The notes: a model not told the origin generated them from the sequence alone. Numbered from the stretch's first letter, positions 54,156-64,000 are shown. The stretch: 64,000 bases of DNA from Akkermansia muciniphila (GCA_945873305.1 CAMCCX010000001.1:1-64000); one strand, 5' to 3'. Program-made: numbers and translations.

Positions 54156-54214
54156 TTAATTGCGCCATGATTCCGAACCTGCCATTTTGCAAAAGTATCC
54201 AACCAAACAACGCC

Positions 54215-54682
54215 ATGAATGACACCGTCCTAGAATCCTCCCCGTCCGCCACGGAACGCTCTTCCGAATACGCGATCTACAAGCCGAATTCCCGAGGCAG
54301 CGGCGGCGTGGTTCGTTTCGGTCTCAATCCCGCCAAGGGGGCCGTTTTTGTCGATGCCGCCGCGCAGTCCGGTGAAAAGCAGTTCGACTGGGAAAATAAA
54401 ATCATCATGAAGTGGGGGCTGTCTGATCTGGGGGCCGTGCTCGCCGCATTGCAAGGCCGACAGGCTCAGGCGAAGCTTTTCCATCAGTCCGAGAAGGCGA
54501 ACAGCGCGTTCGAGCTGAACTATCAGGATGATCCGGAGCGCGCGCCCTATCTCCTGAGTATTTCCCGCCAGACCACGGAGGATAAATCACTGCGCAAGGT
54601 GACCATCCCGCTCAGCCATGGCGAGGCGGCGGTCTTGGAAACCGCGTTGCGCGCCGCGATCACCCGACTTCTGGCCTGGTGA
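54215..54682 (+). CDS. small protein of unknown function, possible nucleic-acid-binding fold
   Basis: 155 residues from ATG at 54215; an earlier ATG at 54167 would add 16 residues. A variable N-terminus is followed by beta-rich YAIYKPNSRGSGGVVRFGLN and AVFVDAAAQSG, then FDWENKIIMKWGLSDLGAVLAAL and a C-terminal helix (GEAAVLETALRAAITRLLAW). The strand-then-helix order resembles Whirly/MRP-like or PC4-like single-strand-binding folds, a weak comparison. A LexA-type box lies about 60 bases before the start, pointing to a DNA-damage role. It ends 3 bases before the convergent gene. Confidence 0.65.
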   Translation: MNDTVLESSPSATERSSEYAIYKPNSRGSGGVVRFGLNPAKGAVFVDAAAQSGEKQFDWENKIIMKWGLSDLGAVLAALQGRQAQAKLFHQSEKANSAFELNYQDDPERAPYLLSISRQTTEDKSLRKVTIPLSHGEAAVLETALRAAITRLLAW

Positions 54683-54685
54683 ACA

Positions 54686-56479
54686 TCACTGTTGAGTTCT
54701 CCCCGCTTCACGGATTTTACGCGTGGGGGATTCGTCCGTGGGGGGTTCGGGATCGCCGATTGCAACGGCCAGCTCCGCGGCCACTTCCTCGTGGACGCGG
54801 ATCATTGCCGAGTAGGCGGCAAAGCTCTCGGGATTGTTGAAGTTGAATTGATCGCGAGCCCTGAGAGCACGCTCCAGAGGGCGGAGGGTGGCGACCATTT
54901 CCTGAACCCGGACCAGCAGTTCGCGGTCGCCTTTTTCCGCATAGCGAAAAAGCCGGTTCACCTCGCTTCGGCAGGATTCATGGGTGGGTCCGAGTTGGTT
55001 CACCTCGGATGGTTCGAAGCGGTTGTCTTCATCTTTCACGATCCAGTCGATGGGCTCGGTGGCACGGCGGAGCTCGAAGGCGAGCACGTCGCGGCGGACG
55101 AATGCGGGTCGATTTCCAGCGCCTTGGAGCGCGAGCATTTTGGCCGAGTAGTGATAGGCTGCGTCTTGGGTGATTTCCGCAAGGCGGCGGCGGACGAAGC
55201 TGTTAGCGAGGTATTGGCCGGTTGCTTGGGGGGCGGCTTTTTCGCGGATTTCCCGGAACTGTGCGGAGGCCTTTTCCACGGTCCCTTGGGGGATTTTTGC
55301 CGAAAAATCGAGGAGTTCTTGGAAGTTCGCGGCCAGAAGGATTTCGTAATCGAAAAAGAATCCCGGCTTTTCCAAAGCCAGCATCGAGGGCAGGTAAGTG
55401 GCGGCGGCGGAAGGGAGGACCAAGCGCCCCCCTTGACCCTGACCTAACGACTGGAGTTGCTCCCAGAATCCGGTTGGCAGCGTGAAGGCGCCGGTTTCAT
55501 CGATCAGGCCGATGATCGTGGCGGCCGGCTCGCGGCCGGAAATCGCGGAGCTCGCGAGAACGGCGGCGGCGGCGCTGATCGCCAAGCGTTTGTTAGGCGG
55601 CGGCGACGCCAAGGCATCGCTGGTGATGATGACACGGCCGCCCGCAGGCAGGCTTCCGTGTTGTTTTTTAAGGACTTTAAGAAGCGCGACACTCAGTAGC
55701 CCGAGCCGGCGCTCGTGATCCGTGGAGCCGACAATGATTGAAAAGGGTTGCTCTACACCTCCTTCCGCGGGGACCATTTCAGCGGACATCTGGAGTGGTG
55801 CGGGGCTGAGAATCCATTTTGCGGACTCGATCTTGCCGACTTTTTTCCAAAGCGGTGCGAATACCACGGCTTCGGAAAGCAGGATGCCGGGCTTGGCGAT
55901 GGAAGGTTCTTCGGGTGGTGTGGATTTGACCTCGACCACAGGCTCGTAGGCGGCGATTTCAGGGATCCATCCCTTCCATGCGCCGTGTTCTTCGGCGGCG
56001 CCCAAGCCTTCCGTCCGCGGATTTTCGGGATCCGAAATAAGCATGACGTCCATCAGGCAGGCGGCAAGCGCTTGGCCATGGGTCCCGGCCGCCGGCGTCT
56101 CCAACCACGTTAGACAATGCCGGACCCGCTCCCGGCATTTCGCCACTTCCGCCGGATCGGCGGCTGTTGGATCATGACCTTTTTGGAATCTGTCGATAAG
56201 CTCCCGCGTATTGCTGTTAGCCGGATCGAGCGCGGCCGAGAGCGCGAGCATCTGAGCCGCGGCCCGGCGGTTTGCGGCCGTTTGGAAATCCAGTCCCTCC
56301 GCGAGTGTCGCGAGCTGCCGGGACAGGCCCGCCATCGCCTCGGCATCCAGCGGGACCCGGTCGCGCCGGAACGCCACAGGTCCTTCGGCAGGCGGCGCGA
56401 AATTTTCCGCCCAAAGGCAGGTCGCTGCGGCCAGCAACAATCCCGCGACTCGCAACAGATGGAATTTTCCCGGATGCAT
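54686..56479 (-). CDS. secreted protein with a degenerate Lon-protease-like domain
   Basis: 597 residues. A signal peptide (FHLLRVAGLLLAAATCLWA) is followed by a helical part (40-150). Then comes a region resembling the S16/Lon proteolytic fold: a SIIVGSTDHERRLGLLSVAL strand, a KRLAISAAAAVLASSAISG helix, IIGLIDETGAFTLPTGFWEQ and GGRLVLPSAAATYL. In active Lon the helix begins with G-P-S-A-G and a Lys follows in the next helix; neither is present here. So it is a likely pseudoprotease or a binding version. The C-terminal 190 residues are helical. Family is unnamed to me. Confidence 0.6.
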   Translation of the reverse strand: MHPGKFHLLRVAGLLLAAATCLWAENFAPPAEGPVAFRRDRVPLDAEAMAGLSRQLATLAEGLDFQTAANRRAAAQMLALSAALDPANSNTRELIDRFQKGHDPTAADPAEVAKCRERVRHCLTWLETPAAGTHGQALAACLMDVMLISDPENPRTEGLGAAEEHGAWKGWIPEIAAYEPVVEVKSTPPEEPSIAKPGILLSEAVVFAPLWKKVGKIESAKWILSPAPLQMSAEMVPAEGGVEQPFSIIVGSTDHERRLGLLSVALLKVLKKQHGSLPAGGRVIITSDALASPPPNKRLAISAAAAVLASSAISGREPAATIIGLIDETGAFTLPTGFWEQLQSLGQGQGGRLVLPSAAATYLPSMLALEKPGFFFDYEILLAANFQELLDFSAKIPQGTVEKASAQFREIREKAAPQATGQYLANSFVRRRLAEITQDAAYHYSAKMLALQGAGNRPAFVRRDVLAFELRRATEPIDWIVKDEDNRFEPSEVNQLGPTHESCRSEVNRLFRYAEKGDRELLVRVQEMVATLRPLERALRARDQFNFNNPESFAAYSAMIRVHEEVAAELAVAIGDPEPPTDESPTRKIREAGRTQQ

Positions 56480-56627
56480 CCTGCTGGATTAAGCAAATCC
56501 CCGCGCCGCCTCACAAGCGAACATTGCAGGAAAGAATACGGACGGTCCGTGGCAACCTTGATTGCGTTTTTGTTCGCCCCGGCGTCTTCCCGCTTGGCCT
56601 GGCGCGTTCTTGTGGCAAGTTATCTTC

Positions 56628-57632
56628 ATGGAAGACGACGATTCAGCGGCATTGGGTAAAGGATTGGTTTTCAGGGAATTCGGGAATCCCAAGGATGCCC
56701 TCGAGTTCGAGGGAGCCTGCTTGATGTCGCAAGCACTTGATCCCGGGGATGTCTTGGTTCGCATTCTTGCAGCACCGGTGAATCCGGCGGATCTGAATAT
56801 CATCGAAGGCACTTACGGGGTGAGGCCGCCGTTGCCGGCGACGCCGGGGATCGAAGGTTGCGGGGTGGTGGAGATGAGCAATTCCGCGGATTTCGAGGAA
56901 GGCGACCGGGTGATTTTCCTGCGCCGGGCATCGACCTGGGCGTCGCACACGACGGTTCCCGGCGAGAGTCTTTTCAAATTGCCAGCGGGCATCGACCCGC
57001 TCCAAGCGGCGATGCTCAAGGTGAATCCGGCGACGGCGTGGCGCTTGTTGCATGGCTTCGGCGAGGTGGAAAAAGGCGGGTGGATCGTGCAGAACGCGGG
57101 CAACTCCGCGGTCTGCCGCTGCGTGATCCAGCTCGCGCGCGATCTCGGCATTCGCACGATTTCCTTCGTCAGGCGGCCCGAGGTGATCGAGGAACTTCGC
57201 GGTCTCGGCGCGGACCAGGTTTTCCTCGATGACGAAACGGGTTATGCCGCCGCGAAAGAGGTTCTCGGCGGTGCCAATGCCGCGCTCGCCTTCAACGCCG
57301 TGGGCGGCGAGAGCGCGCTGCGCCTGATGAAATTGCTGCGCGAAAGCGGCAGCCACATCACTTACGGCGCGATGGGCCGCAAGCCGGTGACGGTTCCTAA
57401 CGGGCTTCTGATTTTCCGCGACATCCAGGTGCGCGGCCTGTGGGTGAGCCGCTGGATCGAGAACGCGCCGCGCGACGAGGTGCAGGGAGTTTATGAAAAT
57501 CTAGCCGCCCGCGTGACCGCCGGGAAACTCGTGCAGCCGGTCGATTCCACCTATCCGCTCGAAGCGTATCGTGACGCGCTTGCCCGTCTTGAAGCGCCCG
57601 AGCGCTCGGGGAAAGTGCTGTTCGTGCCGTGA
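56628..57632 (+). CDS. zinc-free quinone/enoyl-thioester reductase (MDR family)
   Basis: 334 residues. A GroES-like start (VLVRILAAPVNPADLNIIEG, TPGIEGCGVVE) is followed by a Rossmann domain with QNAGNSAVCRCVIQLARDLG in place of GA.G.VG. The NPADLNIIEGTYGVRP wording and NSAVGR-like motif are typical of mitochondrial/bacterial trans-2-enoyl-thioester reductases (MECR/ETR1), which use NADPH in fatty-acid synthesis. No catalytic zinc cysteines. Standing alone between convergent and divergent neighbours. Confidence 0.85.
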   Translation: MEDDDSAALGKGLVFREFGNPKDALEFEGACLMSQALDPGDVLVRILAAPVNPADLNIIEGTYGVRPPLPATPGIEGCGVVEMSNSADFEEGDRVIFLRRASTWASHTTVPGESLFKLPAGIDPLQAAMLKVNPATAWRLLHGFGEVEKGGWIVQNAGNSAVCRCVIQLARDLGIRTISFVRRPEVIEELRGLGADQVFLDDETGYAAAKEVLGGANAALAFNAVGGESALRLMKLLRESGSHITYGAMGRKPVTVPNGLLIFRDIQVRGLWVSRWIENAPRDEVQGVYENLAARVTAGKLVQPVDSTYPLEAYRDALARLEAPERSGKVLFVP

Positions 57633-57638
57633 GCGGAT

Positions 57639-58523
57639 TCATTCCGCCAGAGTCCGCCGCCACGTGTCGGGCGCTTGTCCGTAGGCTTTTTTGAACGCGT
57701 TCGAGAGGTGGAAGCCGGAGCTGAATCCGACGCGCGCCGCGATGTCGTCGAGCTTGGCGTCGCTGGACGCGAGCAGCCGCCGGGCGCGTGTGAGGCGCAG
57801 GTGGATGACGTATTTCCAGGGCGCGAATCCGGTCCGAGCGCGGAACGCGCGGCGGAAGTGCGAGTAGGCCACGCCGAGTTTCACCGCGAGCTCCTCGACG
57901 TTGACCGGCTCGGCATGGTGCTCGTTGAGGAATCGCTCCGCGTCATCGACCGCGCGCTGGATGCGAGACGGGCGGACGCCGCTCCGGGCGGTTCGTGCGC
58001 ACAGAGCGAGCACCCGCAGCGCGGCGGCGGATAGCTCGGGCTGGGAACTGGATCCTATCAAGACTTGCCGGTGGATGGCGTCGAGAGCTTCCTCCAGCCC
58101 GGCATCGATCGCGCCCGGATAGAGGATGGAGGCCGGTGGAAATGTCCCTGCCGACAGCAGTCCATCCACCACCGGGCCTTGGACTTCGATCCAGCTTTCC
58201 GTCCAGCCGGTTTGTGGATCGGGGCGGTAGCGATGCCAAGTGGCGGGCAGCAGCAGAAACACCATGCCCGCGCGCACGCGGCGGCGGCCGGTCGCGCGGG
58301 TTTCCAGCCAGCCCGCGCCTTCGGAAACGAGCACGATTTGAAGCGCGTCGAGCACCCGCCCGTGAGACCAGTTGAGTTGATGGTCGTGCGGATGGGAAGC
58401 GGGTGGGTACAAGGTTCCTGCCCGGATGCGGGTGTGTCCGGCCGCCGTCACGCCGAGGCCCCAGAGTTCGATGTCCGGCGTGGCGGGAAAGTAGCGGAAA
58501 TAGTCGCTGGCAGGTGAGGTCAT
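57639..58523 (-). CDS. AraC-family transcriptional regulator
   Basis: 294 residues from ATG at 58523; ATGs further up would run under the divergent gene's promoter. The N-terminal half is a cupin-like sugar-sensing domain (HPHDHQLNWSHGRVL, GMVFLLLPATWHRY). The C-terminal 100 residues hold two helix-turn-helices (VNVEELAVKLGVAYSHFRRA and LDDIAARVGFSSGFHLSNAF), the AraC/XylS signature. Divergent from the isomerase-family gene by 64 bases, so it very likely controls that gene in response to its sugar. Confidence 0.9.
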   Translation of the reverse strand: MTSPASDYFRYFPATPDIELWGLGVTAAGHTRIRAGTLYPPASHPHDHQLNWSHGRVLDALQIVLVSEGAGWLETRATGRRRVRAGMVFLLLPATWHRYRPDPQTGWTESWIEVQGPVVDGLLSAGTFPPASILYPGAIDAGLEEALDAIHRQVLIGSSSQPELSAAALRVLALCARTARSGVRPSRIQRAVDDAERFLNEHHAEPVNVEELAVKLGVAYSHFRRAFRARTGFAPWKYVIHLRLTRARRLLASSDAKLDDIAARVGFSSGFHLSNAFKKAYGQAPDTWRRTLAE

Positions 58524-58587
58524 TTTCCGTATGCGAATGATCAATAGTCCTATTTCCAAAGCGCTGGCCATCCGATAGTTTCCGGGG

Positions 58588-60018
58588 ATGAAAAACACTC
58601 CAGTTCGCGTTGGGCTTTTTGGGATCGGCTTGGACACTTATTGGCCGCAGTTCGCGGGCTTGAAGGAGAGGCTGGAAGGTTATCTCGGCGAGGTGAGCGC
58701 GAAACTTGACCGGCCGGGCGTGGAAATCGTCAACCTCGGGCTGATCGATTCGCCGGAAAAAGCGATGGACGCGGGGCACCAATTCCGCCGTGAGGACGTG
58801 GACATCATTTTCCTCCACGTCACCACTTACGCGCTTTCCTCCACGGTGTTGCCGGTCGTCCGCCGGGCGAAGGTTCCGGTGATCATCCTGAATCTAGCAC
58901 CCGAGGCGGCGATCGATTACGCGAAGTTCAACAAAATGGGCGACCGCACGGCGATGACCGGCGAGTGGCTGGCGCATTGCTCGGCGTGTCCGGTGCCTGA
59001 AATCGCCAATGTCTTCAAACGCGCGCGCATCCCGTTCGAGCAAATCACCGGCATGCTGCACGACGATCCTGAGTGTTGGGACGAGGTGGACGCATGGATC
59101 GAAGCCGCCCGCGTCGCCCATGTGATGTCGCACAACCGCCTCGGTCTGATGGGTCATTATTACAATGGCATGCTCGACATTTATTCCGACACCACGCTCC
59201 AGTGTGCGACCTTCGGCGGGCATCTCGAAATCGTGGAGGTCGACGAGCTCGCGGCGATGCGGCGTGATGTTAGCGATGAGGACATCGCCGCGCGGGTGGG
59301 GCTTTTCCGAGAGCAGTTCGATGTGCAGGACGATTGCTCGCAGGAGGAACTGGAGCGGGCGGCTCGGACTTCCGTGGCGCTGGACCGCCTGGTCGCGGAG
59401 CACGATCTCGGCTCGCTGGCTTATTACTACATGGGCACTGGCAACGTGGACAACGAGGACGCCATCAGCTCGATCATTCTCGGGAATTCCCTGCTAACCG
59501 CCCGCGGCGTCCCGGTCGCCGGGGAATACGAAGTGAAGAACGCGCAGGCGATGAAGATCATGGACAGCTTCGGCGCGGGCGGTTCTTTCACCGAATATTA
59601 TGCCATGGATTGGAAGGAGGACGTGGTGCTCATGGGCCACGACGGACCCGGCCACATCGCCATCGCGGAGGGGAAAACCAAGGTGCGGCCGCTCGATGTC
59701 TATCACGGCAAGGTCGGCCGCGGCTTGTCCGTCGAGATGTCGGTGAAGCACGGGCCGGTCACGCTGCTCTCGGTCGTCGAGACCGAGGACGGGCGGCTCA
59801 AGCTGCTGGTCGCCGAGGGCGAATCCGTCCCCGGCCCGGTGCTGGAAATCGGCAACACCAACAGCCGCTACAAGTTCAGCATCGGCGCCCGGCGCTTCAC
59901 CAACGACTGGAACGCCCAAGGCCCGGCGCACCATTGCGCGGTCGGGGTGGGGAATCTGGCCCGGAAAATCGAAAAACTCGGCCGCTTGCTCGGAGTCGAG
60001 ACGGTTCAAATCTGCTGA
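58588..60018 (+). CDS. L-arabinose/L-fucose isomerase-family protein
   Basis: 476 residues. The wording VGLFGIGLDTYWPQF, NLAPEAAIDYAKFN, GLMGHYYNGMLDIYSDTT, ATFGGHLEIVEVDEL and GHDGPGHIAIAEG fits the L-fucose/L-arabinose isomerase superfamily, with acidic and His residues placed for metal binding. It lies beside an AraC-type regulator, which supports pentose or deoxy-sugar isomerisation. The subfamily is not classic AraA, so the sugar is open. Cytoplasmic. Preceded by 64 bases of shared promoter. Confidence 0.85.
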   Translation: MKNTPVRVGLFGIGLDTYWPQFAGLKERLEGYLGEVSAKLDRPGVEIVNLGLIDSPEKAMDAGHQFRREDVDIIFLHVTTYALSSTVLPVVRRAKVPVIILNLAPEAAIDYAKFNKMGDRTAMTGEWLAHCSACPVPEIANVFKRARIPFEQITGMLHDDPECWDEVDAWIEAARVAHVMSHNRLGLMGHYYNGMLDIYSDTTLQCATFGGHLEIVEVDELAAMRRDVSDEDIAARVGLFREQFDVQDDCSQEELERAARTSVALDRLVAEHDLGSLAYYYMGTGNVDNEDAISSIILGNSLLTARGVPVAGEYEVKNAQAMKIMDSFGAGGSFTEYYAMDWKEDVVLMGHDGPGHIAIAEGKTKVRPLDVYHGKVGRGLSVEMSVKHGPVTLLSVVETEDGRLKLLVAEGESVPGPVLEIGNTNSRYKFSIGARRFTNDWNAQGPAHHCAVGVGNLARKIEKLGRLLGVETVQIC

Positions 60019-60080
60019 TGTTTGGGGGAGCCGCCTCCGCCCTTGCGCGATTCAGCTTTGATCGCTAAACGTCCGCCCGC

Positions 60081-61313
60081 ATGGCCACGATTAATTCCAA
60101 TTTCCTCAAGCTCAAAGCCGGTTACCTGTTCCCTGAAATCGCCCGCCGGGTGCGCGTTTACACCGAGCAAAACCCGGACAAAGCCGCCCGCATCATCCGT
60201 TGCGGCATCGGCGACGTGACCGAGCCGCTGCCGCCCGCGGTGGTCAAGGCGATGCACGAAGGCGTCGATGAAATGGCTGACCGCGCCACCTTCAAGGGCT
60301 ACGGCCCGGAGCAGGGTTATGAGTTTCTCCGCCAAGCGATCGTGGACAACCAGTTCGCCGACCTCGGCATTTCCGCGGACGAGGTTTTCATCTCGGACGG
60401 CTCCAAGTGCGACACCGGCAACATCCTCGACATCTTCGGAAAAGGAAACGTCATCGCCATCACCGATCCCGTCTATCCGGTTTACGTCGATACCAACGTG
60501 ATGGCCGGCAACACCGGCGACGCGGATGAAAAAGGCGCCTACGCCGGCTTGCTTTATCTCCCCTGCAACGCCGCGAACAAATTCGTCGCCGACGTTCCCA
60601 CCAAAAAAGCCGACCTCATTTACCTCTGTTTCCCGAACAACCCGACCGGAGCCGTCGCCACCCGCGCGCAACTCGAGGCCTGGGTGAAATACGCGAAGGC
60701 AAACGACGCGATCATCCTCTTCGACGCCGCTTACGAGGCGTTCATCCAGGACCCGGAAATCCCGCGTTCCATCTTTGAAATCGAAGGCGCGCGCGATTGC
60801 GCCATCGAATTCCGCAGCTTCTCGAAAAACGGCGGCTTCACCGGCGTCCGTTGCGCCTACATCGTCATCCCGAAAACCGTTAGCGGCAAGTCCGACACCG
60901 GCGAGCGCATCCCGCTCCACCAGCTCTGGTCGCGCCGCCACAGCACCAAGTTCAACGGTGCCAGCTACCCGGTCCAAAAGGCCGCTGCCGCCGTGTTTTC
61001 TCCCGAAGGAAAAGCCCAGGTCTCCGCGCTCATCGAACACTACATGGGCAACGCCAAGCTCCTCCGCGAGGCCGCCGCCGCTGCCGGACTCCCCGTCTTC
61101 GGCGGTGAAAACGCGCCCTACGTCTGGGTCGGCTGCCCGGCCGGCCTCAGCTCGTGGGACATGTTTGATAAAATGCTCGGCGAGGCCCAGGTCGTCATTA
61201 CCCCCGGTTCCGGCTTCGGTTCCGCGGGCGAAGGCTATTTCCGCATCTCCGCCTTCAACTCGCGGGCGAACGTGGAAGAAGTCTGCCGCCGCTTGAAAGC
61301 GCTGGTGGCTTGA
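60081..61313 (+). CDS. dapL: LL-diaminopimelate aminotransferase
   Basis: 410 residues, a PLP fold-type I aminotransferase. [71 protein letters not shown] and [15 protein letters not shown] (PLP lysine in SFSK) are the DapL blocks, including the DapL-specific SKCDxGN. It makes LL-DAP directly from tetrahydrodipicolinate for peptidoglycan and lysine, the route of Verrucomicrobia, Chlamydiae and plants. Followed by a hairpin at 61326-61353. Confidence 0.96.
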   Translation: MATINSNFLKLKAGYLFPEIARRVRVYTEQNPDKAARIIRCGIGDVTEPLPPAVVKAMHEGVDEMADRATFKGYGPEQGYEFLRQAIVDNQFADLGISADEVFISDGSKCDTGNILDIFGKGNVIAITDPVYPVYVDTNVMAGNTGDADEKGAYAGLLYLPCNAANKFVADVPTKKADLIYLCFPNNPTGAVATRAQLEAWVKYAKANDAIILFDAAYEAFIQDPEIPRSIFEIEGARDCAIEFRSFSKNGGFTGVRCAYIVIPKTVSGKSDTGERIPLHQLWSRRHSTKFNGASYPVQKAAAAVFSPEGKAQVSALIEHYMGNAKLLREAAAAAGLPVFGGENAPYVWVGCPAGLSSWDMFDKMLGEAQVVITPGSGFGSAGEGYFRISAFNSRANVEEVCRRLKALVA

Positions 61314-61325
61314 TGATCGGCTGGC

Positions 61326-61353
61326 GCGGCGGAATTTTTAAAATTTCCACCGC
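61326..61353 (+). terminator. hairpin after dapL
   Basis: Arms GCGGCGGAA and TTCCACCGC (one mismatch) around a T/A-rich loop. It lies 13 bases after the dapL stop and 117 bases before rpsO. The loop, not the 3' side, is T-rich, so termination strength is uncertain. Confidence 0.5.
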
Positions 61354-61469
61354 GGACAGCAATTATCTTGCAAATCCGAGCCCCGGACGCTTTCTTCCGC
61401 GCTCAACCATCAACCTAGGACGGCCCGGCCCTTGTTTATTTGAAGAAGCTGGACCCATCCCCTACGACC

Positions 61470-61727
61470 ATGAGCACTAAAGAAATCGACCTCAAAGCAT
61501 ATCAACTCCACGAAGGAGACACCGGCAGCGCCCCGTATCAAGTGGCCCTCCTCACCGCTCGGATTTTCCATCTGACGGACCACCTGAACATCCACAAGAA
61601 GGACTTCTCGTCCCGCCGTGGCCTTCTCACCTTGGTTTCCCAGCGCCGCAAGTTGCTGGATTACATCAAAAAGGGTTCCGAGGAGAAGTATCAGCAGATC
61701 ATTGCCAGCCTCGGACTCCGCCGCTAA
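61470..61727 (+). CDS. rpsO: 30S ribosomal protein S15
   Basis: 85 residues. [48 protein letters not shown] and IASLGLRR are the S15 signature; length is a few residues short of E. coli S15. It binds 16S rRNA helices 20-22 and is an early assembly protein. rpsO is followed by pnp, the arrangement seen in many bacteria. The 156-base leader could hold a self-binding site but I do not recognise one. Confidence 0.97.
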   Translation: MSTKEIDLKAYQLHEGDTGSAPYQVALLTARIFHLTDHLNIHKKDFSSRRGLLTLVSQRRKLLDYIKKGSEEKYQQIIASLGLRR

Positions 61728-61743
61728 ACCACTCTCCGCAAGA

Positions 61744-61772
61744 CAGCCACTGGACAAACCCAGTGGCTGTTT
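61744..61772 (+). terminator. hairpin between rpsO and pnp
   Basis: Arms CAGCCACTGG (61744-61753) and CCAGTGGCTG (61760-61769) pair perfectly and are followed by TTT. It sits 17 bases past the rpsO stop. It may end most rpsO transcripts or be a processing site for a longer rpsO-pnp message, as in E. coli. Confidence 0.75.
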
Positions 61773-61937
61773 CGCGAAACGGCCCGGGCACCAAAATTCC
61801 GCCCGAGTCGCCGGACAATTCCCTCCGCCGCCCGCCAATATGCGAGCCGCGGATTTTTGTCCGAAACCGATGAATGCCCGTTCCGCACCCCGCTGGACGG
61901 GCCGTACGCACTGAAAAAAGAAAACAAATACTGATTA

Positions 61938-64000
61938 TGAACATCCATACACTTACGGCCGACGTCGGCACCAACCCGATGACGTTCGAAACCGGCAAAA
62001 TTGCCAAACTCGCCGATGGCGCCGTCACCGTCCGCTGCGGCGACACCATCATCCTCGTCACCGCCGTTTCCTCCACGAAAGTGAAGCCCGGCCAGACTTG
62101 GTTCCCACTTTCCGTGGAATATAAGGAAAAAGCCACCGCTGCCGGCGTCTTCCCAGGCGGCTACTTCAAACGCGAAGGCCGCCCGACCGAAAAGGAAATC
62201 CTCACCTGCCGCATGACGGACCGCCCACTGCGTCCGCTGTTCCCGAAAGGTTACCTCTACGAAACCCAGATCGTCGCCATCCTCCTCAGCGCCGATGGCG
62301 TGAATGACTCCGACATCCTCGCGATGAACGGCGCGTCCGCCGCCCTCTGCCTTTCCGACATCCCGTTCGCCGGCCCGATCGGTGCGGTGCGCGTCGGCCG
62401 TGTGAACGGACAATTCCTCATCAACCCGACCCACGACGAGCGCGCTGACAGCGACCTTGACCTGATCTACGTCGGCGACAAGACCAACGTCATCATGATC
62501 GAAGGCCAAGCCGACGAAATCCCGGAAGACGAATTCATCAAGGCTCTCCATTTCGCCCAAGAAGCCGTCGCCAAACTGGTGGCAGCCCAGGAAGAACTGG
62601 TGAAACTCGCCGGCAAGGAAAAGCGTTCCTACGAACTCACCCTCGCCAAGGAAAACCTCCTCGAAATCGCCTACGAAATCGCCGGCGACCGCATCGAGTC
62701 CGCAATCTACGCGCCTTCGAAAACCGAGCGCGCCAAGAAAGTCGGCGCTCTCCGCGACGAAGTGGAAGCCGCCATCAAGTCGCGCGCTCCCGAGGCCACC
62801 GACTTCGACGTCGAGCAAGCCTTCGAATACCTCCAAAAGAAGGCATTCCGCATCTCCATCATGGAAAAAGGCGTTCGCGCCGACGGCCGCAGCATCGGTG
62901 ACCTCCGCACTCTCTATGGAGAAGTCGGCACCCTTCCACGCGTTCACGGTTCCGCCATTTTCTCCCGCGGAGAAACCCAGGCGCTCGCCATCACCACCCT
63001 CGCCCCAGCTGACGAAAAGCAACATTTCGACAACTACGCCGGTGGCGAAGATGAGAAGCGCTTCATCCTCCACTACAACTTCCCTCCATTCTCCGTCGGC
63101 GAATGCGGACGCATGGGTGGCATCAACCGCCGCGAAATCGGCCACGGTTCGCTCGCCGAGCGCTCCATCGAGCCCGTCATCCCTGACGAATCCGTCTTCC
63201 CCTACGCCATCCGCGTTTCCTCGGAAGTCATGGAATCCAACGGTTCCACCTCGATGGCCTCCGTTTGCGCAGGCACCATGGCTCTCCTCGACGCCGGTGT
63301 CCCGCTCATCCGCCCGGTCGGTGGTATCTCCGTCGGTCTCGTCACCGAGAACAACGAAGACGGCTCCATGAAATCCCACAAAATGCTGTTGGACATCATC
63401 GGCTCCGAAGACTTCTACGGCGACATGGACTTCAAGCTCTGCGGCACCAGCGAAGGTGTCACCGGCTATCAGCTCGACCTCAAGCTCGCCGGCCTCCCGC
63501 TCGCCATGCTTGAAGAAGCGATCCACATCGCCAAGGCCGGCCGCACCAAGATCATCGAAAAGATGGCCGAGTCGATCATCGAGCCGAAGCCGCTCAGCCC
63601 GCACGCCCCGCGCATCGTTTCCGTCAAAATCCCGGCAGACCGCATCGGCGAGCTCATTGGGCCAGGCGGCAAGAACATCAAGGGCATCCAGGCCGAGTCC
63701 GGCGCCGAGATCAACATCGAGGACGACGGCACCGTGCACATCTACGCTTCCAAGCAGGAAGGCCTCGATCGCGCCAAGGCGATGATCGACCGCATGTTCC
63801 AAGAAATCGAAGTGGGCAAGGTTTACACCGGCAAGGTCGTTTCCATCACCCAGTTCGGCGCCTTCATGGAAGTGCTCCCCGGCAAGGACGGACTCGTCCA
63901 CGTCTCCGAACTCGCCGAAGGACGCACCGAAAACGTTGAAGACATCGTCAAAAAAGGCGACGTCATCACCGCCAAGTGCCTCGGAGTCGACGAAAAAGGC
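61938..64000 (+). CDS. pnp: polyribonucleotide nucleotidyltransferase, cut by the window edge
   Basis: 687 codons visible, no stop before the window ends. Two RNase PH domains (about 10-140 and 310-540) carry FPGGYFKREGRPTEKEILTC and HGSAIFSRGETQALAITTL, with catalytic region GDMDFKLCGT. A KH domain (IPADRIGELIGPGGKNIKGI, about 565-620) and an S1 domain start (VGKVYTGKVVSITQFGAFME, about 630) follow. It degrades mRNA phosphorolytically as a trimer. Start ATG at 61938 gives the usual short N-terminus; no strong Shine-Dalgarno is seen. Confidence 0.97.

Noticed and set aside
61724-63901. Long open frame of 725 codons antisense to pnp
   Set aside because: It lies wholly opposite the clear PNPase gene, has a low-complexity acidic composition caused by GC-rich codon bias on the other strand, and no family match.

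Overview
The window is GC-rich bacterial chromosome, most likely from the Verrucomicrobiota (a Luteolibacter/Haloferula-like member of Verrucomicrobiae). The grounds are LL-diaminopimelate aminotransferase (DapL), a PVC-type secreted heme-c/HEAT-like dehydrogenase, a Minf_1886-family protein, a GxxExxY protein and a TGTTC-N4-GAACA palindrome of the kind described as the verrucomicrobial LexA box. Few genes have a clear Shine-Dalgarno sequence, and many are joined by ATGA/GTGA overlaps. All family assignments come from reading motifs, with no database search.

Layout. 1-1.7 kb: two toxin-antitoxin (TA) modules, the first between direct repeats. 1.75-5 kb: an HlyD-type adaptor, then a YgiB-like lipoprotein with a YgiC-type ATP-grasp ligase. 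5-8.6 kb: an ABC-2 transporter operon with a BrnTA module between ATPase and permease, plus a pseudopilin. 8.7-17.9 kb: a Ski2-like helicase; a RegB/RegA redox two-component system divergent from a two-gene operon of CydA-like membrane subunits each carrying a heme-c domain; then a truncated second copy of the helicase gene split by a VapC-type TA module. 17.9-33 kb: menB, a Minf_1886 gene, a membrane protein, a GH3 enzyme, metX, a serine-protease lipoprotein, tyrS, pheST, an outer-membrane-type barrel, an epimerase, a serine hydrolase and a kinase. 32.7-35.3 kb: a CHASE2-like protein, then four palindromic repeats around a GxxExxY nuclease-like gene. 35.3-49 kb: argB, menA, ackA-pta, accD, a CDGSH protein, a decayed ORF, a 21/22-bp repeat array, the PVC dehydrogenase, asnS and menC-menE. 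49-58 kb: a frameshifted transglutaminase-like gene, a second 21-bp array, priA, a probable SOS box, a small conserved gene, a secreted Lon-like protein and an enoyl reductase. 57.6-64 kb: an AraC regulator divergent from a sugar-isomerase-family gene, dapL, rpsO and pnp, which runs off the right edge.

How the genes work together. menB, menA and menC-menE sit at three separate places and give a menaquinone route; a quinol-oxidase-like heme-c pair beside a quinone/redox-sensing RegBA system would use and sense that pool. ackA-pta and accD manage acetyl-CoA. The accessory layer is heavy: four TA modules, one interrupted gene copy, and several families of short dispersed palindromes. One palindrome family lies in frame inside two protein genes with paired base changes that keep the hairpin.
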